Positions 27,645 through 37,329 of a stretch of 64,000 nucleotides of DNA are shown here, one piece after another. The translations under genes were made by a program, and so were the position numbers. Positions within the stretch are counted from its first letter, which is position 1. Every line of letters starts with the position of its first letter. The stretch lies in NCBI GenBank assembly GCA_035547055.1, contig DASZVN010000057.1, forward strand, positions 27,533 through 91,532. Direction: 5' to 3'. The notes beneath the pieces are model-generated. The model did not search any database, had not been told where the DNA came from, and was given only the letters and a program-made list of their open reading frames with translations. Origin of the DNA: DASZVN01 sp035547055. Its GTDB lineage: Bacteria > Pseudomonadota > Alphaproteobacteria > Rhizobiales > Methylopilaceae.

Positions 27645-28325
27645 ATGCGCATCCTGATCGTCGAAGACGACCCCGAGGCCGCCACCTATCTCGTGAAGGC
27701 GCTGGGCGAGGCCGGCCATGTGGCCGACCACGCCGCCGACGGGGAGGACGGTCTCGCGATGGCCGAGCAGGTCGTCTACGACGTGATGGTGGTCGACCGC
27801 ATGCTGCCTAAGCTCGACGGCCTCGCCATGGTCGGGCGCCTGCGCGCGGCCGGCAACAAGACGCCGGCCCTGATCCTGTCGGCGCTCGGCCAGGTCGACG
27901 ACCGCGTCGCCGGGCTCCGCGCCGGCGGCGACGACTATCTCGCCAAGCCCTATGCCTTCACCGAGCTTCTGGCGCGGATCGAGGCGCTGGCGCGCCGCAT
28001 CACCCCCGGCGTCGCCGAAACCGTCTATCGGGTCGGCGAGCTGGCGCTCGACCGGCTGTCCCACATCGTGGAGCGCGGCGGCCAGCGCATCCCCCTGCAG
28101 CCGCGCGAGTTCCGCCTGCTCGAATATCTGATGCGCCACGCCGGCCAGGTGGTGACGCGGACGATGCTTCTGGAGAATGTGTGGGACTATCATTTCGATC
28201 CGCAGACCAACGTGATCGACGTTCATGTCTCCCGCCTGCGCGCCAAGATCGACAAGGGCTTCGACCGGCCGTTGCTGCACACGGTCCGCGGCGCGGGATA
28301 CATGATCCGTGACGGCGCTGCTTAA
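27645..28325 (+). CDS. OmpR/PhoB-type response regulator
   Basis: 226 residues. Receiver domain with phospho-acceptor Asp51 in MVVDRMLPKLDGL, acidic pocket EDD at 7-9, and the Lys switch YLAKPY. C-terminal winged helix (PLQPREFRLLEYLMRHAGQVVTRTMLLENVWDYHFDP, then VDVHVSRLRAKID and VRGAGYMI). The kinase start lies inside its last codons (17-base overlap), so the two are a cognate pair. Being next to degP suggests an envelope-stress signal, which is inference. Confidence 0.95.
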   Translation: MRILIVEDDPEAATYLVKALGEAGHVADHAADGEDGLAMAEQVVYDVMVVDRMLPKLDGLAMVGRLRAAGNKTPALILSALGQVDDRVAGLRAGGDDYLAKPYAFTELLARIEALARRITPGVAETVYRVGELALDRLSHIVERGGQRIPLQPREFRLLEYLMRHAGQVVTRTMLLENVWDYHFDPQTNVIDVHVSRLRAKIDKGFDRPLLHTVRGAGYMIRDGAA

Positions 28326-29754
28326 GCTCTTCCGCACCACCGCCTTCAAGCTGGCGGTGAGCCTGCTGGCCGTTTTCACCCTCACCGCCGTGCTGTCGCT
28401 GGGCTACGTCGTCTGGCAGGCCGAGCACCTGATCGCGCAGCAGACCGTCCAGGCGGTGGACAACGAGGTCGCGGCGCTCTCGGCGATCTATCGCGAGGAG
28501 GGCGTCTCCGGCCTCGCCAGCGAGATCGAGGCGCGGGCACGCCAGCCGGGCTCGCTGCTTTACCTTCTGACTGCGCCGAACGGCGAGCCGATCGCGGGCA
28601 ATGTCGGCGCGCTGCCGGCCGGGGCGCTCGACCGCGGCGGCAGCGACGAGGTGCCGTATGCCCGGCTCGGCGGCGGCGAGCGGGCCCAGGCCCGTGCCCG
28701 GGTCCGCGTGGTGGTGCTGGGTGGCGGCTTCCGCATGCTGGTCGGGCGCGACCTCGGCGAGCGCAACCGCCTCGTCCAGGTGCTCGTGCGGGCGATCCTC
28801 GGCGGCCTCGCGCTGGTCGTACTGCTCGGCCTCGCCGGGGCGCTGCTGGTGGCGTGGCGGGTGCTCCGCCGCCTCGACGGCATGACCGCTTCGAGCCGCG
28901 CGATCATGGCCGGGGACCTCGCCGGGCGGCTGCCGGTGACCGGCTCGGGCGACGAGTTCGACCGGCTCGCCACCGCGACCAATGCGATGCTCGACCGCAT
29001 CGTCACCCTGATGACCGAGCTGCGCCAGGTCACCGACAACGTCGCCCACGACCTCAAGACCCCGCTGACCCGGCTCCGCAACGTCGCCGAGGAGGCGCTG
29101 CGCTCGGGCGGCGCCGACGCCGACCGCCGTGCCGCGCTGGAGCGGGTGATCGAGGAAGCCGACGCGCTGATCGGCACCTTCAACGCGATGCTCCTGATGG
29201 CGCGGGCCGAGACCGGGGCGGTGCGCCAGACCATGGCGCCGCTCGACCCGGCCGAGGTCGCCGAAGGCGTGGCCGAGCTCTACGAGCCGGTCGCGGAGGA
29301 GGCCGGCGTTCCGCTGACGGTCGAGGCCGCCGCGGGGCTCGTCGTGCAGGGCAACCGCGAGCTCCTCGGGCAGGCGGTCGCCAACCTCGTCGACAACGCG
29401 CTGAAGCACGGCGCGGGAGAGGTCACGATCGGGCTCGCCCGCGACGGCAGCATGGCGCGGCTGTGGGTCGGCGACCGCGGGCCGGGCATTCCCGCCGAGG
29501 ATCGCGCGCACGCGATCGAGCGCTTCGTCCGCCTGGAGCGGAGCCGCTCGACCCCGGGCTCCGGCCTCGGGCTCAGCCTCGCCCAGGCCGTGGCGAGGCT
29601 CCACGGCGGCACGCTGACGCTGGAGGACAATGCTCCCGGCCTCCGCGCCGTGATCGCCCTGCCGCTCGCTACCGAGCCGGGCATCGTGACGATGCGCGAA
29701 CGCAAAGAGGCGCCGGCGTTGCTGCCGGCGCCCGCGGGCACGGACGGGAAGTAG
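28309..29754 (+). CDS. Two-component sensor histidine kinase
   Basis: 481 residues from a GTG overlapping the regulator. Two membrane helices (about 12-37 and 163-184) bracket a ~125-residue periplasmic sensor, then a HAMP segment, the dimerisation box with His247 in DNVAHDLKTPLTRLRN, and an ATPase domain with N-box LVDNALKHG, GDRGPGIP and GSGLGLSLAQA. The C-terminal ~30 residues also encode a hairpin that can terminate the facing rpmG gene. The ligand is unknown. Confidence 0.94.
   Translation: MTALLKLFRTTAFKLAVSLLAVFTLTAVLSLGYVVWQAEHLIAQQTVQAVDNEVAALSAIYREEGVSGLASEIEARARQPGSLLYLLTAPNGEPIAGNVGALPAGALDRGGSDEVPYARLGGGERAQARARVRVVVLGGGFRMLVGRDLGERNRLVQVLVRAILGGLALVVLLGLAGALLVAWRVLRRLDGMTASSRAIMAGDLAGRLPVTGSGDEFDRLATATNAMLDRIVTLMTELRQVTDNVAHDLKTPLTRLRNVAEEALRSGGADADRRAALERVIEEADALIGTFNAMLLMARAETGAVRQTMAPLDPAEVAEGVAELYEPVAEEAGVPLTVEAAAGLVVQGNRELLGQAVANLVDNALKHGAGEVTIGLARDGSMARLWVGDRGPGIPAEDRAHAIERFVRLERSRSTPGSGLGLSLAQAVARLHGGTLTLEDNAPGLRAVIALPLATEPGIVTMRERKEAPALLPAPAGTDGK
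29710..29731 (-). terminator. Probable terminator hairpin for rpmG, inside the kinase 3' codons
   Basis: Arms GCGCCGGC and GCCGGCGC with a 6-base loop. On the minus strand it lies 32 bases after the rpmG stop and is followed by CTCTTTGCG, a short T-run. It would thus be a terminator built from coding sequence. Confidence 0.5.
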
Positions 29755-29762
29755 GGCCGGGC

Positions 29763-29930
29763 CTACTTGATCTTGGCTTCGCGGAAGACGACGTGCTTCT
29801 TCGCGACCGGATCGTACTTCTTCAGCTCGATCTTGTCGGTCTTGGTGCGCGAGTTCTTCTTCGTCACGTAATAGAAGCCGGTGTCGGCGCTCGAGACGAG
29901 CTTGATCTTGATGGTGGCGGCCTTGGCCAT
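29763..29930 (-). CDS. rpmG: 50S ribosomal protein L33
   Basis: 55 residues. Reads MAKAATIKIKLVSSADTGFY then YVTKKNSRTKTDKIELKKYDP with KKHVVFREAKIK at the end, typical of the cysteine-free (zinc-independent) L33 type. It binds the large subunit near the E site. The downstream order topA-rnr-...-rpmG on the minus strand matches many Hyphomicrobiales, here with MFS, DUF1003 and CDGSH genes interposed. Confidence 0.96.
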   Translation of the reverse strand: MAKAATIKIKLVSSADTGFYYVTKKNSRTKTDKIELKKYDPVAKKHVVFREAKIK

Positions 29931-30041
29931 GGCAATGCTCCACGCACGGCCGCAGGAGCGCCGCGCAAAATCGAGGCCGGCAACCTACCGATCGAAGTGG
30001 GGAAGTCAAGGCGGCGTCATGTCTTGACGCTTGCCGGTGGC

Positions 30042-30132
30042 ATCCCGGACGCGGCGGAGCCGCGATCCGGGATCCGGTCATCGACGTCGTCCTTCCCGGA
30101 GCCCGGCTTTCTGCCTTGCTCTGCCCGGGACG
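30042..30132. repeat. Interspersed palindromic repeat, CATCCCGGACGCG type
   Basis: Begins CATCCCGGACGCGGCGGAGC and closes CTGCCCGGGACGAGG, with the inner inverted sequences GCGGCGGAGCCGC and ATCCGGGATCCGG. It resembles 7194-7300 and occupies the rpmG-CDGSH gap. Confidence 0.6.
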
Positions 30133-30156
30133 AGGGTCTTCACCAAGCCGATTTTC

Positions 30157-30381
30157 TCAGTGCCCCTCGGCGACCGCCTGGGCGACGGCGCGCTCGGCAG
30201 CCTGGAACCCGGCGCGGGAATGGGTGCCGTCGCAGAACGGCTTGGTGGTCGACCCGCCGCAGCGGCACAGTGCCATCGTCTCCTTCACCGGATAGGCGTT
30301 GCCGTCGGCGTCGACGAGCTGGCTGACGCCGGTGACGAGATAGGGTCCATTGTTGCGCACGGTGATCTTGGCTTCGGCCAC
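30157..30381 (-). CDS. CDGSH iron-sulfur domain protein
   Basis: 74 residues from a GTG. The 2Fe-2S ligand set is exact: CRC at 39-41, then Cys50 and His54 in PFCDGTH, the 3-Cys-1-His pattern of mitoNEET-like proteins. No signal or membrane anchor, so soluble. Bacterial members are thought to carry labile clusters or electrons; the partner is unknown. AAGGA lies nine bases upstream of the GTG. Confidence 0.92.
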   Translation of the reverse strand: MAEAKITVRNNGPYLVTGVSQLVDADGNAYPVKETMALCRCGGSTTKPFCDGTHSRAGFQAAERAVAQAVAEGH

Positions 30382-30485
30382 GGCGGTTGTCCTTTCGCTG
30401 TCCGCCCGCCGCGCAGGCGGCAGGCGTTGCGATTAGAATAAGTCGAAAGAGGTAGGGCAAGCCCCGCGCCGGCAAACGTGATCGG

Positions 30486-31028
30486 TCAGGCGCCCTGCGT
30501 GCTTGCGGCGCTCTGGCGCTGCAGCAGGAGGGTGAGCTCCTTCACCGCCTGGGACAGGGCCGTCACCTCGGTCTGGCGGAGCTGGTCGATCTTCTCGTGC
30601 AGCAGCTCGATCTCGAGCTCGGCCTTGATGTTGACCTTGTAGTCGTTCTCGGCAGCCTGGCGGTCGATGTCCTGCTGGCGGTTCTGGCTCATCATGATGA
30701 AGGGCGCGGCATAGGCCGCCTGGAACGACAGCGCGAGGTTCAGCAGGATGAAGGGGTAGGGGTCCCAGGCGTTGATCCAGGCGGTGACGTTCAGCACGAT
30801 CCAGACGAACAGGATCGCCGACTGGATGATGATGAAGCGCCACGAGCCCATCGTCGCGGCGACGTCGTCGGCGATGCGCTGGCCGACCGTCAGCTTGAAA
30901 TGCGGCGGGCCGTCGTCGGAGTCCTGGCGGAGGTGGCGCCGCCACACGCGGAGCTCCTCGAGCAGGCGGCGCTCGGCCTCGTGCAGCCCGTGATGGCGGG
31001 CGTCCGTTCCAACGGCGGTCTGTTCCAC
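30486..31028 (-). CDS. DUF1003 family membrane protein
   Basis: 180 residues from a GTG. Two transmembrane segments (around 66-88 and 93-113), a soluble N-terminus with FKLTVGQRIADDVAATMGSWRFI, and a C-terminal coiled coil (ELEIELLHEKIDQLRQTEV). The FIIIQS / PYPFILLNLALS / QNRQ pattern is typical of DUF1003, which has no defined function. Lies between the MFS and CDGSH genes on the same strand. Confidence 0.88.
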   Translation of the reverse strand: MEQTAVGTDARHHGLHEAERRLLEELRVWRRHLRQDSDDGPPHFKLTVGQRIADDVAATMGSWRFIIIQSAILFVWIVLNVTAWINAWDPYPFILLNLALSFQAAYAAPFIMMSQNRQQDIDRQAAENDYKVNIKAELEIELLHEKIDQLRQTEVTALSQAVKELTLLLQRQSAASTQGA

Positions 31029-31078
31029 GCGCTTCCCCCCTGCCGGCAGCAGATGTGCGGCAGATCATTGCAGCAGAT

Positions 31079-32281
31079 TCAGCCGTCGCGCGAGAGGTCG
31101 GGCGCGGCCGCCGGGGTTCGCTCGCGCGGCGTTTCCTTGACGTGGAAGATCACGACGAAGAGGTAGATCGCGAACAGCAGCGCGATCGTCAGCGGCAGGC
31201 CGTTGGGGTTCCAGATGTCGAGGCCGAGGCCGAGCACCGGTGGACCAGCGAGGATGCCGACGCTGTACATCAGGATATAGGTGGCATTGGCGGCGGCGAG
31301 GTCCGACCCGCGGAACTGGCTGCCGAGATGGGCGAGGCCGACCGTATAGAGGCCGGCGACGAGGCCGCCCCAGACCGCCACGACCGGAAACAGGAGGGCG
31401 GTCTGGTGGGCGATCAGCGGCATCACCGCCGCGCCCAGCGCCCCGACGACCGCGAGCAGGATCAGGAGCCGCCGCCGGTCCATGCGGTCGGAGACGAAGC
31501 CGAGCGGGATCTGCACCAGCACGTTGCCGAGCGCGAGGATGCTGACCAGCAGCATCGAGGCGACGTCGCCATAGCCCATGGCGAGGCCGTAGAGCGGCAG
31601 GAAGCTCATGCCGCCGGTCTCGACTGCGCCGAACACGAAGGCGGCGATGACGGCGGAGGGCGCGGCGCGGAGATAGACGAAGAGATGGCTCTGTGGCGGC
31701 TCGTGGATCGCCGGCGCCAGCGCGCCGGCGAAGCCGAGCGGCAGCGCCGCCACGACGAACAGCGCGGCGCCGACGACATAGGGCAGGGGGCCGTCGCGGT
31801 CGATCGCGGCGAGGAGCGTCGGTCCGGCGGCGAAGCCGAGGGCGAGCGCCGTCGAATAGATGCCCATGACGAGGCCGCGGGCATGGTCGGGCGCGACGTC
31901 GTTGATCCAGAACTCGGAGAGGACGAACAGCACCGCGAGCGAGGCGCCGAACAGGAAGCGCAGCGGGAACCAGAGCCATAGCGGCGACGACAGCCAGAAG
32001 CCGATGAAGGTCGCAGCCCCGACCGCCAGCGCGAGGAGGAGCAGCGGCCGCACCCCGATATGCATCGCGGTGCGCGGCACCAGCGGCGCCACCAGGATGG
32101 TGGCGAGGCCGGCCATCGCGGTGTTGAGGCCGATCAGGGTGGCGGACGCGCCGCGGGCCTGCATCGCGAAGGCGAGCAGCGGCACCGACAGGCTGAGGCC
32201 GATGCCGACCGTCGCGACGCAGGTGATCGCTGCGCCGATCGCCTGGACGCGCTGGAAATGAAGCCGCGTCGCCGAGTTCAC
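31079..32281 (-). CDS. Major facilitator superfamily transporter
   Basis: 400 residues with about twelve hydrophobic segments. The MFS loop motif appears as GFVSDRMDRRRLLIL in the second half; the first half has FEW-like SEFWINDVAPDHARGLVMG, which resembles the YcaD group. Substrate unknown. Start is a GTG at 32281, 35 bp downstream of the rnr stop, with a weak ribosome-binding site, so it may be translated from the rnr transcript. Confidence 0.88.
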   Translation of the reverse strand: MNSATRLHFQRVQAIGAAITCVATVGIGLSLSVPLLAFAMQARGASATLIGLNTAMAGLATILVAPLVPRTAMHIGVRPLLLLALAVGAATFIGFWLSSPLWLWFPLRFLFGASLAVLFVLSEFWINDVAPDHARGLVMGIYSTALALGFAAGPTLLAAIDRDGPLPYVVGAALFVVAALPLGFAGALAPAIHEPPQSHLFVYLRAAPSAVIAAFVFGAVETGGMSFLPLYGLAMGYGDVASMLLVSILALGNVLVQIPLGFVSDRMDRRRLLILLAVVGALGAAVMPLIAHQTALLFPVVAVWGGLVAGLYTVGLAHLGSQFRGSDLAAANATYILMYSVGILAGPPVLGLGLDIWNPNGLPLTIALLFAIYLFVVIFHVKETPRERTPAAAPDLSRDG

Positions 32282-32315
32282 GGCCGGTCCGTGCGTTCGC
32301 TGCCCGCCGCCCGCT

Positions 32316-34601
32316 TCATCGCCGTCCCTGCCGCACCCCGGCGCGATCGCGGCCGCGGGCCCGCCTGTCGCCGCGCTTGCCGCGGCCGGGCGGGGCGAGA
32401 TGACGGCCCTCGCTCACGACCTCGAAGCGAAGCGCACCGGCGATCGGGGCCGCCTCGACCAGCTTCACCTCGACCGCATCGCCGAGCCGGAAGGCCTCGC
32501 CGGTATCCTCGCCGATCATCAGGCGGCGGCCCTCGTCGTAGGAGAAATATTCGCGCCCGAGCGTCGCCACGGGCACGAAGCCGGACGCGCCGGTCTCGTC
32601 GAGCACCACGAACAAGCCTGCCTGGGTAACGCCGGAAATGCGGCCGGAGAAGGTCGCGCCGACGCGATCCGCAAGATAATGGGCGATCAGCCGGTCGACG
32701 GTCTCCCGCTCGGCTGCCATGGCGCGACGCTCGGCGGCCGAGATCGCGGCGCCAACCTCGTTCAGCGCCTCGACCGTGATGCTCTCCGGCAGGCCGCCGG
32801 GGCCGAGGCCGCGGGCCCGGATCAGGGCACGGTGCACGATCAGGTCGGCATACCGCCGGATCGGCGAGGTGAAATGGGCATAGCGGCGGAGGTTGAGACC
32901 GAAATGGCCGTAGTTGTCGGCGGCGTATTCGGCCTGGGCCTGGCTCCGCAGCACCACCTCGTTGACCACCGCCGCGTGGTCGGTGCCGGCGACGCGCTCG
33001 AGGATGCGATTGAAATTGGCCGGGCGGAGGTTGCCGCTCTTGGGCAGGGAAATGTCGAGGCTCGCCAGGAACTCGCGCAGCGACGCCAGCTTCTCCAGCG
33101 ACGGGGTGTCGTGGACACGGAACACGAGCGGGGTCTTTGCCGCGATCAGCACCTCGGCCGCCGCCACGTTGGCGAGGATCATGTACTCCTCGATCAGCCG
33201 GTGGGCGTCGAGGCGGGGCGGCACCACCACGCGCTCGACATGGCCGCGTTCGTCGAGGACGATCTTGCGCTCCGGCAGGTCGAGGTCGAGCGGTTCGCGG
33301 GCCTTTCGCGCGGTCTTCAGCGCGCCGTAGGCCGCCCAGAGCGGCCGCAGCACCGGATCGAGCAGCGGGCCGGTGACCTCGTCCGGGCGGCCGTCGATCG
33401 CGGCCTGGGCCTGCTCGTAGGAGAGCCGCGCGGCCGAGCGCATCATGATGCGGTGGACGCTGTGGCTGCGCTTGCGGCCCTTGGCGTCGATGGTCATGCG
33501 GATCGCCAGCGCCGGCCGCGGCACGTGCGGGCGGAGCGAGCAGAGGTCGTTCGAGATCCGCTCCGGCAGCATCGGCACGACGCGGTCGGGAAAATAGACC
33601 GAGTTGCCGCGCTTCAAGGCCTCGCGGTCGAGCAGCGAGTGCGGGCGGACGTACCAGGCGACGTCGGCGATCGCGACGGTGACGACATGGCCGCCGGGGT
33701 TGTCGGGGTCGGTGTCCGGCTCCGCGTGGACGGCGTCGTCGTGGTCCTTGGCGTCGGGCGGATCGATGGTGACGAGCGGCAGGCGCCGCCAGTCCTCGCG
33801 ATGGGCCATCGTCGCCGGCTCGGCAGCCTCGGCTTCCGCCATTACCGCCGGAGGGAAGACGTCGGGGATGCCGTGGGCGTGGATCGCGATCAGGCTGACG
33901 GCCTTTTCGCTCGCGAGCGAGCCCAGCCGCTCGCGCACCCGCGCCCGCGGCGCGCCGAAGCGGCTCGATTTCTCGATTTCGACGGCGACGAGGTCGCCCT
34001 CGCGCGCGCCGCCGTCTTCGCCGGGCGCGACCGACAGCACGCGGCCGAGCCGCTTCTTGTCGACCGGCTCGACGACGCCGCCGCCGGCCTTGAGCGGGCG
34101 GTAGACGCCGAGCACGCGCTCGGCCGATCGCGACAGTAGCTTGATGACGCGGCCGAGATGGGTCGCGCCGTGCTCTCCGGGTGCGCGTTCGGTGCGCGCC
34201 AGCACGCGGTCGCCCACGCCGGGCACCGGCTCCCGGCCCCGGCCGTGGCGGGACAGGCGGATCAACACCTTGGGCGCGGAGCCATGCGCCTCTTCGTCCC
34301 ACTCGGCCGGCGCGGCCATCAGCTCGCCGTCGCGATCGCGTCCGGTGATCTGGAGGACGCCGACGGGCGGCAACTCGCCCGGCCGGTGCAGCTTGCCGCC
34401 GCGGCGGGCGACCGTGCCCTCGTCCTCCAGCTCGCGCAGAACGCGCTTCAGCCCGATCCGGGCCTCGCTGCCCTTGATGCCGAAGGCTCGGGCGATCGCG
34501 CGCTTGTCCGCCGCTCCGCCATGGGCGGAGACGTAGGCCGCGATCTCTCCCTTGCCGGGCAGTCCGGCCGCCTCGTCGGAAGGGGTCTTGCGCCGCGCCA
34601 C
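32316..34601 (-). CDS. rnr: Ribonuclease R
   Basis: 761 residues from a GTG. N-terminal helix-turn-helix (KRAIARAFGIKGSEARIGLKRVL), cold-shock domains, the RNB catalytic core with TIDPPDAKDHDDAVHAE (four Asp for magnesium) and RIS-NDLCSL, and an S1 domain (GATFSGRISGVTQAGLFVVLDETGASGFV), then a basic tail rich in Arg/Lys. It degrades structured RNA 3' to 5'. It begins 11 bp after the topA stop; there is no ATG in the right region, so GTG at 34601 is inferred. Confidence 0.94.
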   Translation of the reverse strand: MARRKTPSDEAAGLPGKGEIAAYVSAHGGAADKRAIARAFGIKGSEARIGLKRVLRELEDEGTVARRGGKLHRPGELPPVGVLQITGRDRDGELMAAPAEWDEEAHGSAPKVLIRLSRHGRGREPVPGVGDRVLARTERAPGEHGATHLGRVIKLLSRSAERVLGVYRPLKAGGGVVEPVDKKRLGRVLSVAPGEDGGAREGDLVAVEIEKSSRFGAPRARVRERLGSLASEKAVSLIAIHAHGIPDVFPPAVMAEAEAAEPATMAHREDWRRLPLVTIDPPDAKDHDDAVHAEPDTDPDNPGGHVVTVAIADVAWYVRPHSLLDREALKRGNSVYFPDRVVPMLPERISNDLCSLRPHVPRPALAIRMTIDAKGRKRSHSVHRIMMRSAARLSYEQAQAAIDGRPDEVTGPLLDPVLRPLWAAYGALKTARKAREPLDLDLPERKIVLDERGHVERVVVPPRLDAHRLIEEYMILANVAAAEVLIAAKTPLVFRVHDTPSLEKLASLREFLASLDISLPKSGNLRPANFNRILERVAGTDHAAVVNEVVLRSQAQAEYAADNYGHFGLNLRRYAHFTSPIRRYADLIVHRALIRARGLGPGGLPESITVEALNEVGAAISAAERRAMAAERETVDRLIAHYLADRVGATFSGRISGVTQAGLFVVLDETGASGFVPVATLGREYFSYDEGRRLMIGEDTGEAFRLGDAVEVKLVEAAPIAGALRFEVVSEGRHLAPPGRGKRGDRRARGRDRAGVRQGRR

Positions 34602-34612
34602 GCCGCCGGCCG

Positions 34613-37246
34613 CTAGCTCTTCGTGCGCCGCGCCGCCGGCTTGGCTCGCTTGGCTGTGCCGCGGGCGGGTGCCTTGGCGGCGCCCTTGGCCTTGCCGGCC
34701 GTCCGCTTGACCGGACGCTTGCCGCCGCCCGCGGCGGCCCGCGCCGCGATCAGGGCGACCGCGTCCTCCAGCGTGATCGTCGCTGGGTCGCGATCCTTGG
34801 GCAGCGTCGCGTTGATCTTGTCGTGGCTGACATAGGGGCCGTAGCGCCCGGCATGGACCACGACGGAGCCGCCGTCGGGATGCTCGCCGAGCACGCGGCC
34901 GGGGTCGCGCGCCGGGCGGCCGCCGCGCTCGGCCTTCTCGGCCAGGACCGAGACCGCGCGGTTCAGCCCGACCTCGAACACCTCGTCCGCCGTGGACAGG
35001 TTCGCGTAGCGGCCGCCGTGCTCGACATAGGGGCCGTAGCGCCCGATGCCGGCCGAGATCATCTTGCCAGTCTCGGGATGCGGCCCGACCTCGCGCGGCA
35101 GCGACAGGAGCTTCAGCGCCCGTTCGAGGTCGATCGAGGCCGCCGGCCAATCCTTCGGCAGCGACGCGCGCTTCGGCTTCTCGCCCCCCTCGGCCTCGCC
35201 GAGCTGGACGTAGGGGCCGAAGCGGCCGTCGCGCAGCGTCACCTCGAGACCGCTCCCGGGGTCGACGCCGAGCACCTTGGTGCCGTCGATCCCGCCGGCG
35301 GCCGCGCCGTCCTCGCCGTTCTGCTCGCCGCCGAATGGCCGGGTGTAGCGGCATTCGGGATAGTTCGAGCAGCCGATGAAGGCGCCGAACTTGCCGGTCT
35401 TGATCGACAGGCGTCCCGAACCGCAGACCGGGCACTGGCGCGGGTCGCCGCCATCGGCACGGGCGGGGAAAATGTGCGGCCCAAGGAGGTCGTTCAGCGC
35501 GTCCAGCACCTCGCTGGTGCGAAGCTCTTTCGTCTCCAGGATGGCGGCGTTGAAGTCGCGCCAGAAGTCGCGCAGCACCTCTTTCCAGTCGAGCTCGGAG
35601 TTCGAGATGAGGTCGAGCTTCTCCTCCAGGTCGGCCGTGAAGTCGTACTCGACGTAGCGGCGGAAAAAGCTTTCCAGGAAGGCGGTGACGATGCGTCCCT
35701 TGTCGCTCGGCACAAGGCGCTTCTTGTCGAGCGCGACATAGTCGCGGTCGCGCAAGACCGAGAGCGTCGCGGCGTAGGTCGAGGGTCGGCCGATGCCGAG
35801 CTCCTCCATCTTCTTGACCAGAGACGCCTCGGTGTAGCGGGGCGGCGGCTCGGTGAAATGCTGCGTCGCCTCGATCGCGCGCCGCGTCAGCGGGTCGCCG
35901 GCGGCGAGCGGCGGCAGGCGGCGGCTCTCCTCGTCCTCCGCCTCGTCGTCCTGGCCTTCCTGGTAGAGCGCGAGGAAGCCGTCGAAGGTCAGCACCGTGC
36001 CGGTGGCACGGAGGTCGAGCACCCGCTCCTCGACCAGGGCGCGGATGTCGGCCGTGGTGCGCTGCATCTCGGCCGATTCCATCTGGCTCGCGATGGTGCG
36101 CTTCCAGATCAGCTCGTAGAGGCCGCGCTGGTCGGGCTCGAGATGGCGCGCCACGTCCTCCGGCCGGCGCGCCGGATCGGTCGGGCGGATCGCCTCGTGC
36201 GCCTCCTGGGCGTTCTTGGCCTTGACCTTGTAGACGCGCGGCGCGGCGGGCAAATAGCGCTGGCCGAAGGCCTGGCCGACATAGCCGCGCACGGCGCGGA
36301 TCGCCTCGTCGGCGATCTGGACGCCGTCGGTCCGCATATAGGTGATGAGGCCGACGGTCTCGCCGCCGATGTCGACGCCCTCGTAGAGGCGCTGGGCGAC
36401 CTGCATGGTGCGCTGGGCCGAGAAGCCGAGCTTGCGCGACGCCTCCTGCTGCAAGGTCGAGGTCGTGAAGGGCGGCTGCGGGTGGCGTCTGGCCGGGTGC
36501 TGCTCGACGCTCGCCACGGTGAAGCGGGCGAACTCGAGCGCACGGCGGAAGGCTTCGGCGGCGTTCTTGTCGCCGACGTCGAGGCGGCCGACGCGCTTGC
36601 CGTCGGCGCCGACCAGGCGGGCCTCGAACTCCTCGCCCTTCTGGGTCGCGAGGCGCGCGACCAGCGTCCAGTATTCCTGTGAGACGAAGCGCTCGATCTC
36701 GACCTCGCGGTCGACCACGAGGCGGAGCGCCACCGACTGCACCCGTCCGGCCGACCGCGCGCCCGGGAGCTTGCGCCACAGGACCGGAGAGAGGGTGAAG
36801 CCGACCAGGTAGTCCAGCGCGCGGCGGGCGAGATAGGCGTCGACCAGCGCCGCATCGACCGCGCGCGGCTTCTTCATCGCGTCGAGGACGGCCTGCTTGG
36901 TGATCGCGTTGAAGACGACGCGCTCGACCGGCTGGCCGCGGAGCGCGCCGTTGCCGTGCAGCACCTCCAGCACATGCCAGGAGATCGCCTCGCCTTCACG
37001 GTCCGGATCGGTCGCGAGGATCAGCCGGTCGGCGCCCTTCACCGCCCTGGCGATGTCGGACAGGCGCTTCTTCGCCTTGCCGTCGACCTCCCACAGCATC
37101 CGGAAATCCTGGTCCGGCTCGACCGAGCCGTCCTTAGCGGGCAGGTCGCGGACATGGCCGTAGGACGCCAGCACCTCGTAGCGCGGGCCGAGATATTTGT
37201 TGATCGTCTTGGCCTTGGCCGGCGACTCGACGATGACGACGTCCAT
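34613..37246 (-). CDS. topA: DNA topoisomerase I
   Basis: 877 residues. Toprim domain (MDVVIVESPAKAKTINKYLG; DPDREGEAISWH), catalytic Tyr in GLITYMRTDGV, helix region RPSTYAATLSVL, a single clear C4 zinc finger (CPVCGSGRL and CSNYPEC), repeated TopA C-terminal domains of GRFGPYVQLG / GRYGPYVEHGG / GRYGPYVSH type, and a Lys/Arg/Ala-rich tail. It relaxes negative supercoils. dprA, which often precedes topA in related genomes, is not here. Confidence 0.97.
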   Translation of the reverse strand: MDVVIVESPAKAKTINKYLGPRYEVLASYGHVRDLPAKDGSVEPDQDFRMLWEVDGKAKKRLSDIARAVKGADRLILATDPDREGEAISWHVLEVLHGNGALRGQPVERVVFNAITKQAVLDAMKKPRAVDAALVDAYLARRALDYLVGFTLSPVLWRKLPGARSAGRVQSVALRLVVDREVEIERFVSQEYWTLVARLATQKGEEFEARLVGADGKRVGRLDVGDKNAAEAFRRALEFARFTVASVEQHPARRHPQPPFTTSTLQQEASRKLGFSAQRTMQVAQRLYEGVDIGGETVGLITYMRTDGVQIADEAIRAVRGYVGQAFGQRYLPAAPRVYKVKAKNAQEAHEAIRPTDPARRPEDVARHLEPDQRGLYELIWKRTIASQMESAEMQRTTADIRALVEERVLDLRATGTVLTFDGFLALYQEGQDDEAEDEESRRLPPLAAGDPLTRRAIEATQHFTEPPPRYTEASLVKKMEELGIGRPSTYAATLSVLRDRDYVALDKKRLVPSDKGRIVTAFLESFFRRYVEYDFTADLEEKLDLISNSELDWKEVLRDFWRDFNAAILETKELRTSEVLDALNDLLGPHIFPARADGGDPRQCPVCGSGRLSIKTGKFGAFIGCSNYPECRYTRPFGGEQNGEDGAAAGGIDGTKVLGVDPGSGLEVTLRDGRFGPYVQLGEAEGGEKPKRASLPKDWPAASIDLERALKLLSLPREVGPHPETGKMISAGIGRYGPYVEHGGRYANLSTADEVFEVGLNRAVSVLAEKAERGGRPARDPGRVLGEHPDGGSVVVHAGRYGPYVSHDKINATLPKDRDPATITLEDAVALIAARAAAGGGKRPVKRTAGKAKGAAKAPARGTAKRAKPAARRTKS

Positions 37247-37329
37247 GCAGGGTCTCGACGGTGGGACGGGGAGAGATGGGCCGCCGGGCGGCGGCGTGAA
37301 CATGGGCATGGGGCCGGGACGTGTCAAAC

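Noticed and set aside
32316..36779. Single 1487-codon minus-strand frame
   Set aside because: The frame merges rnr with an out-of-frame shadow of topA; RNase R really starts near 34601.
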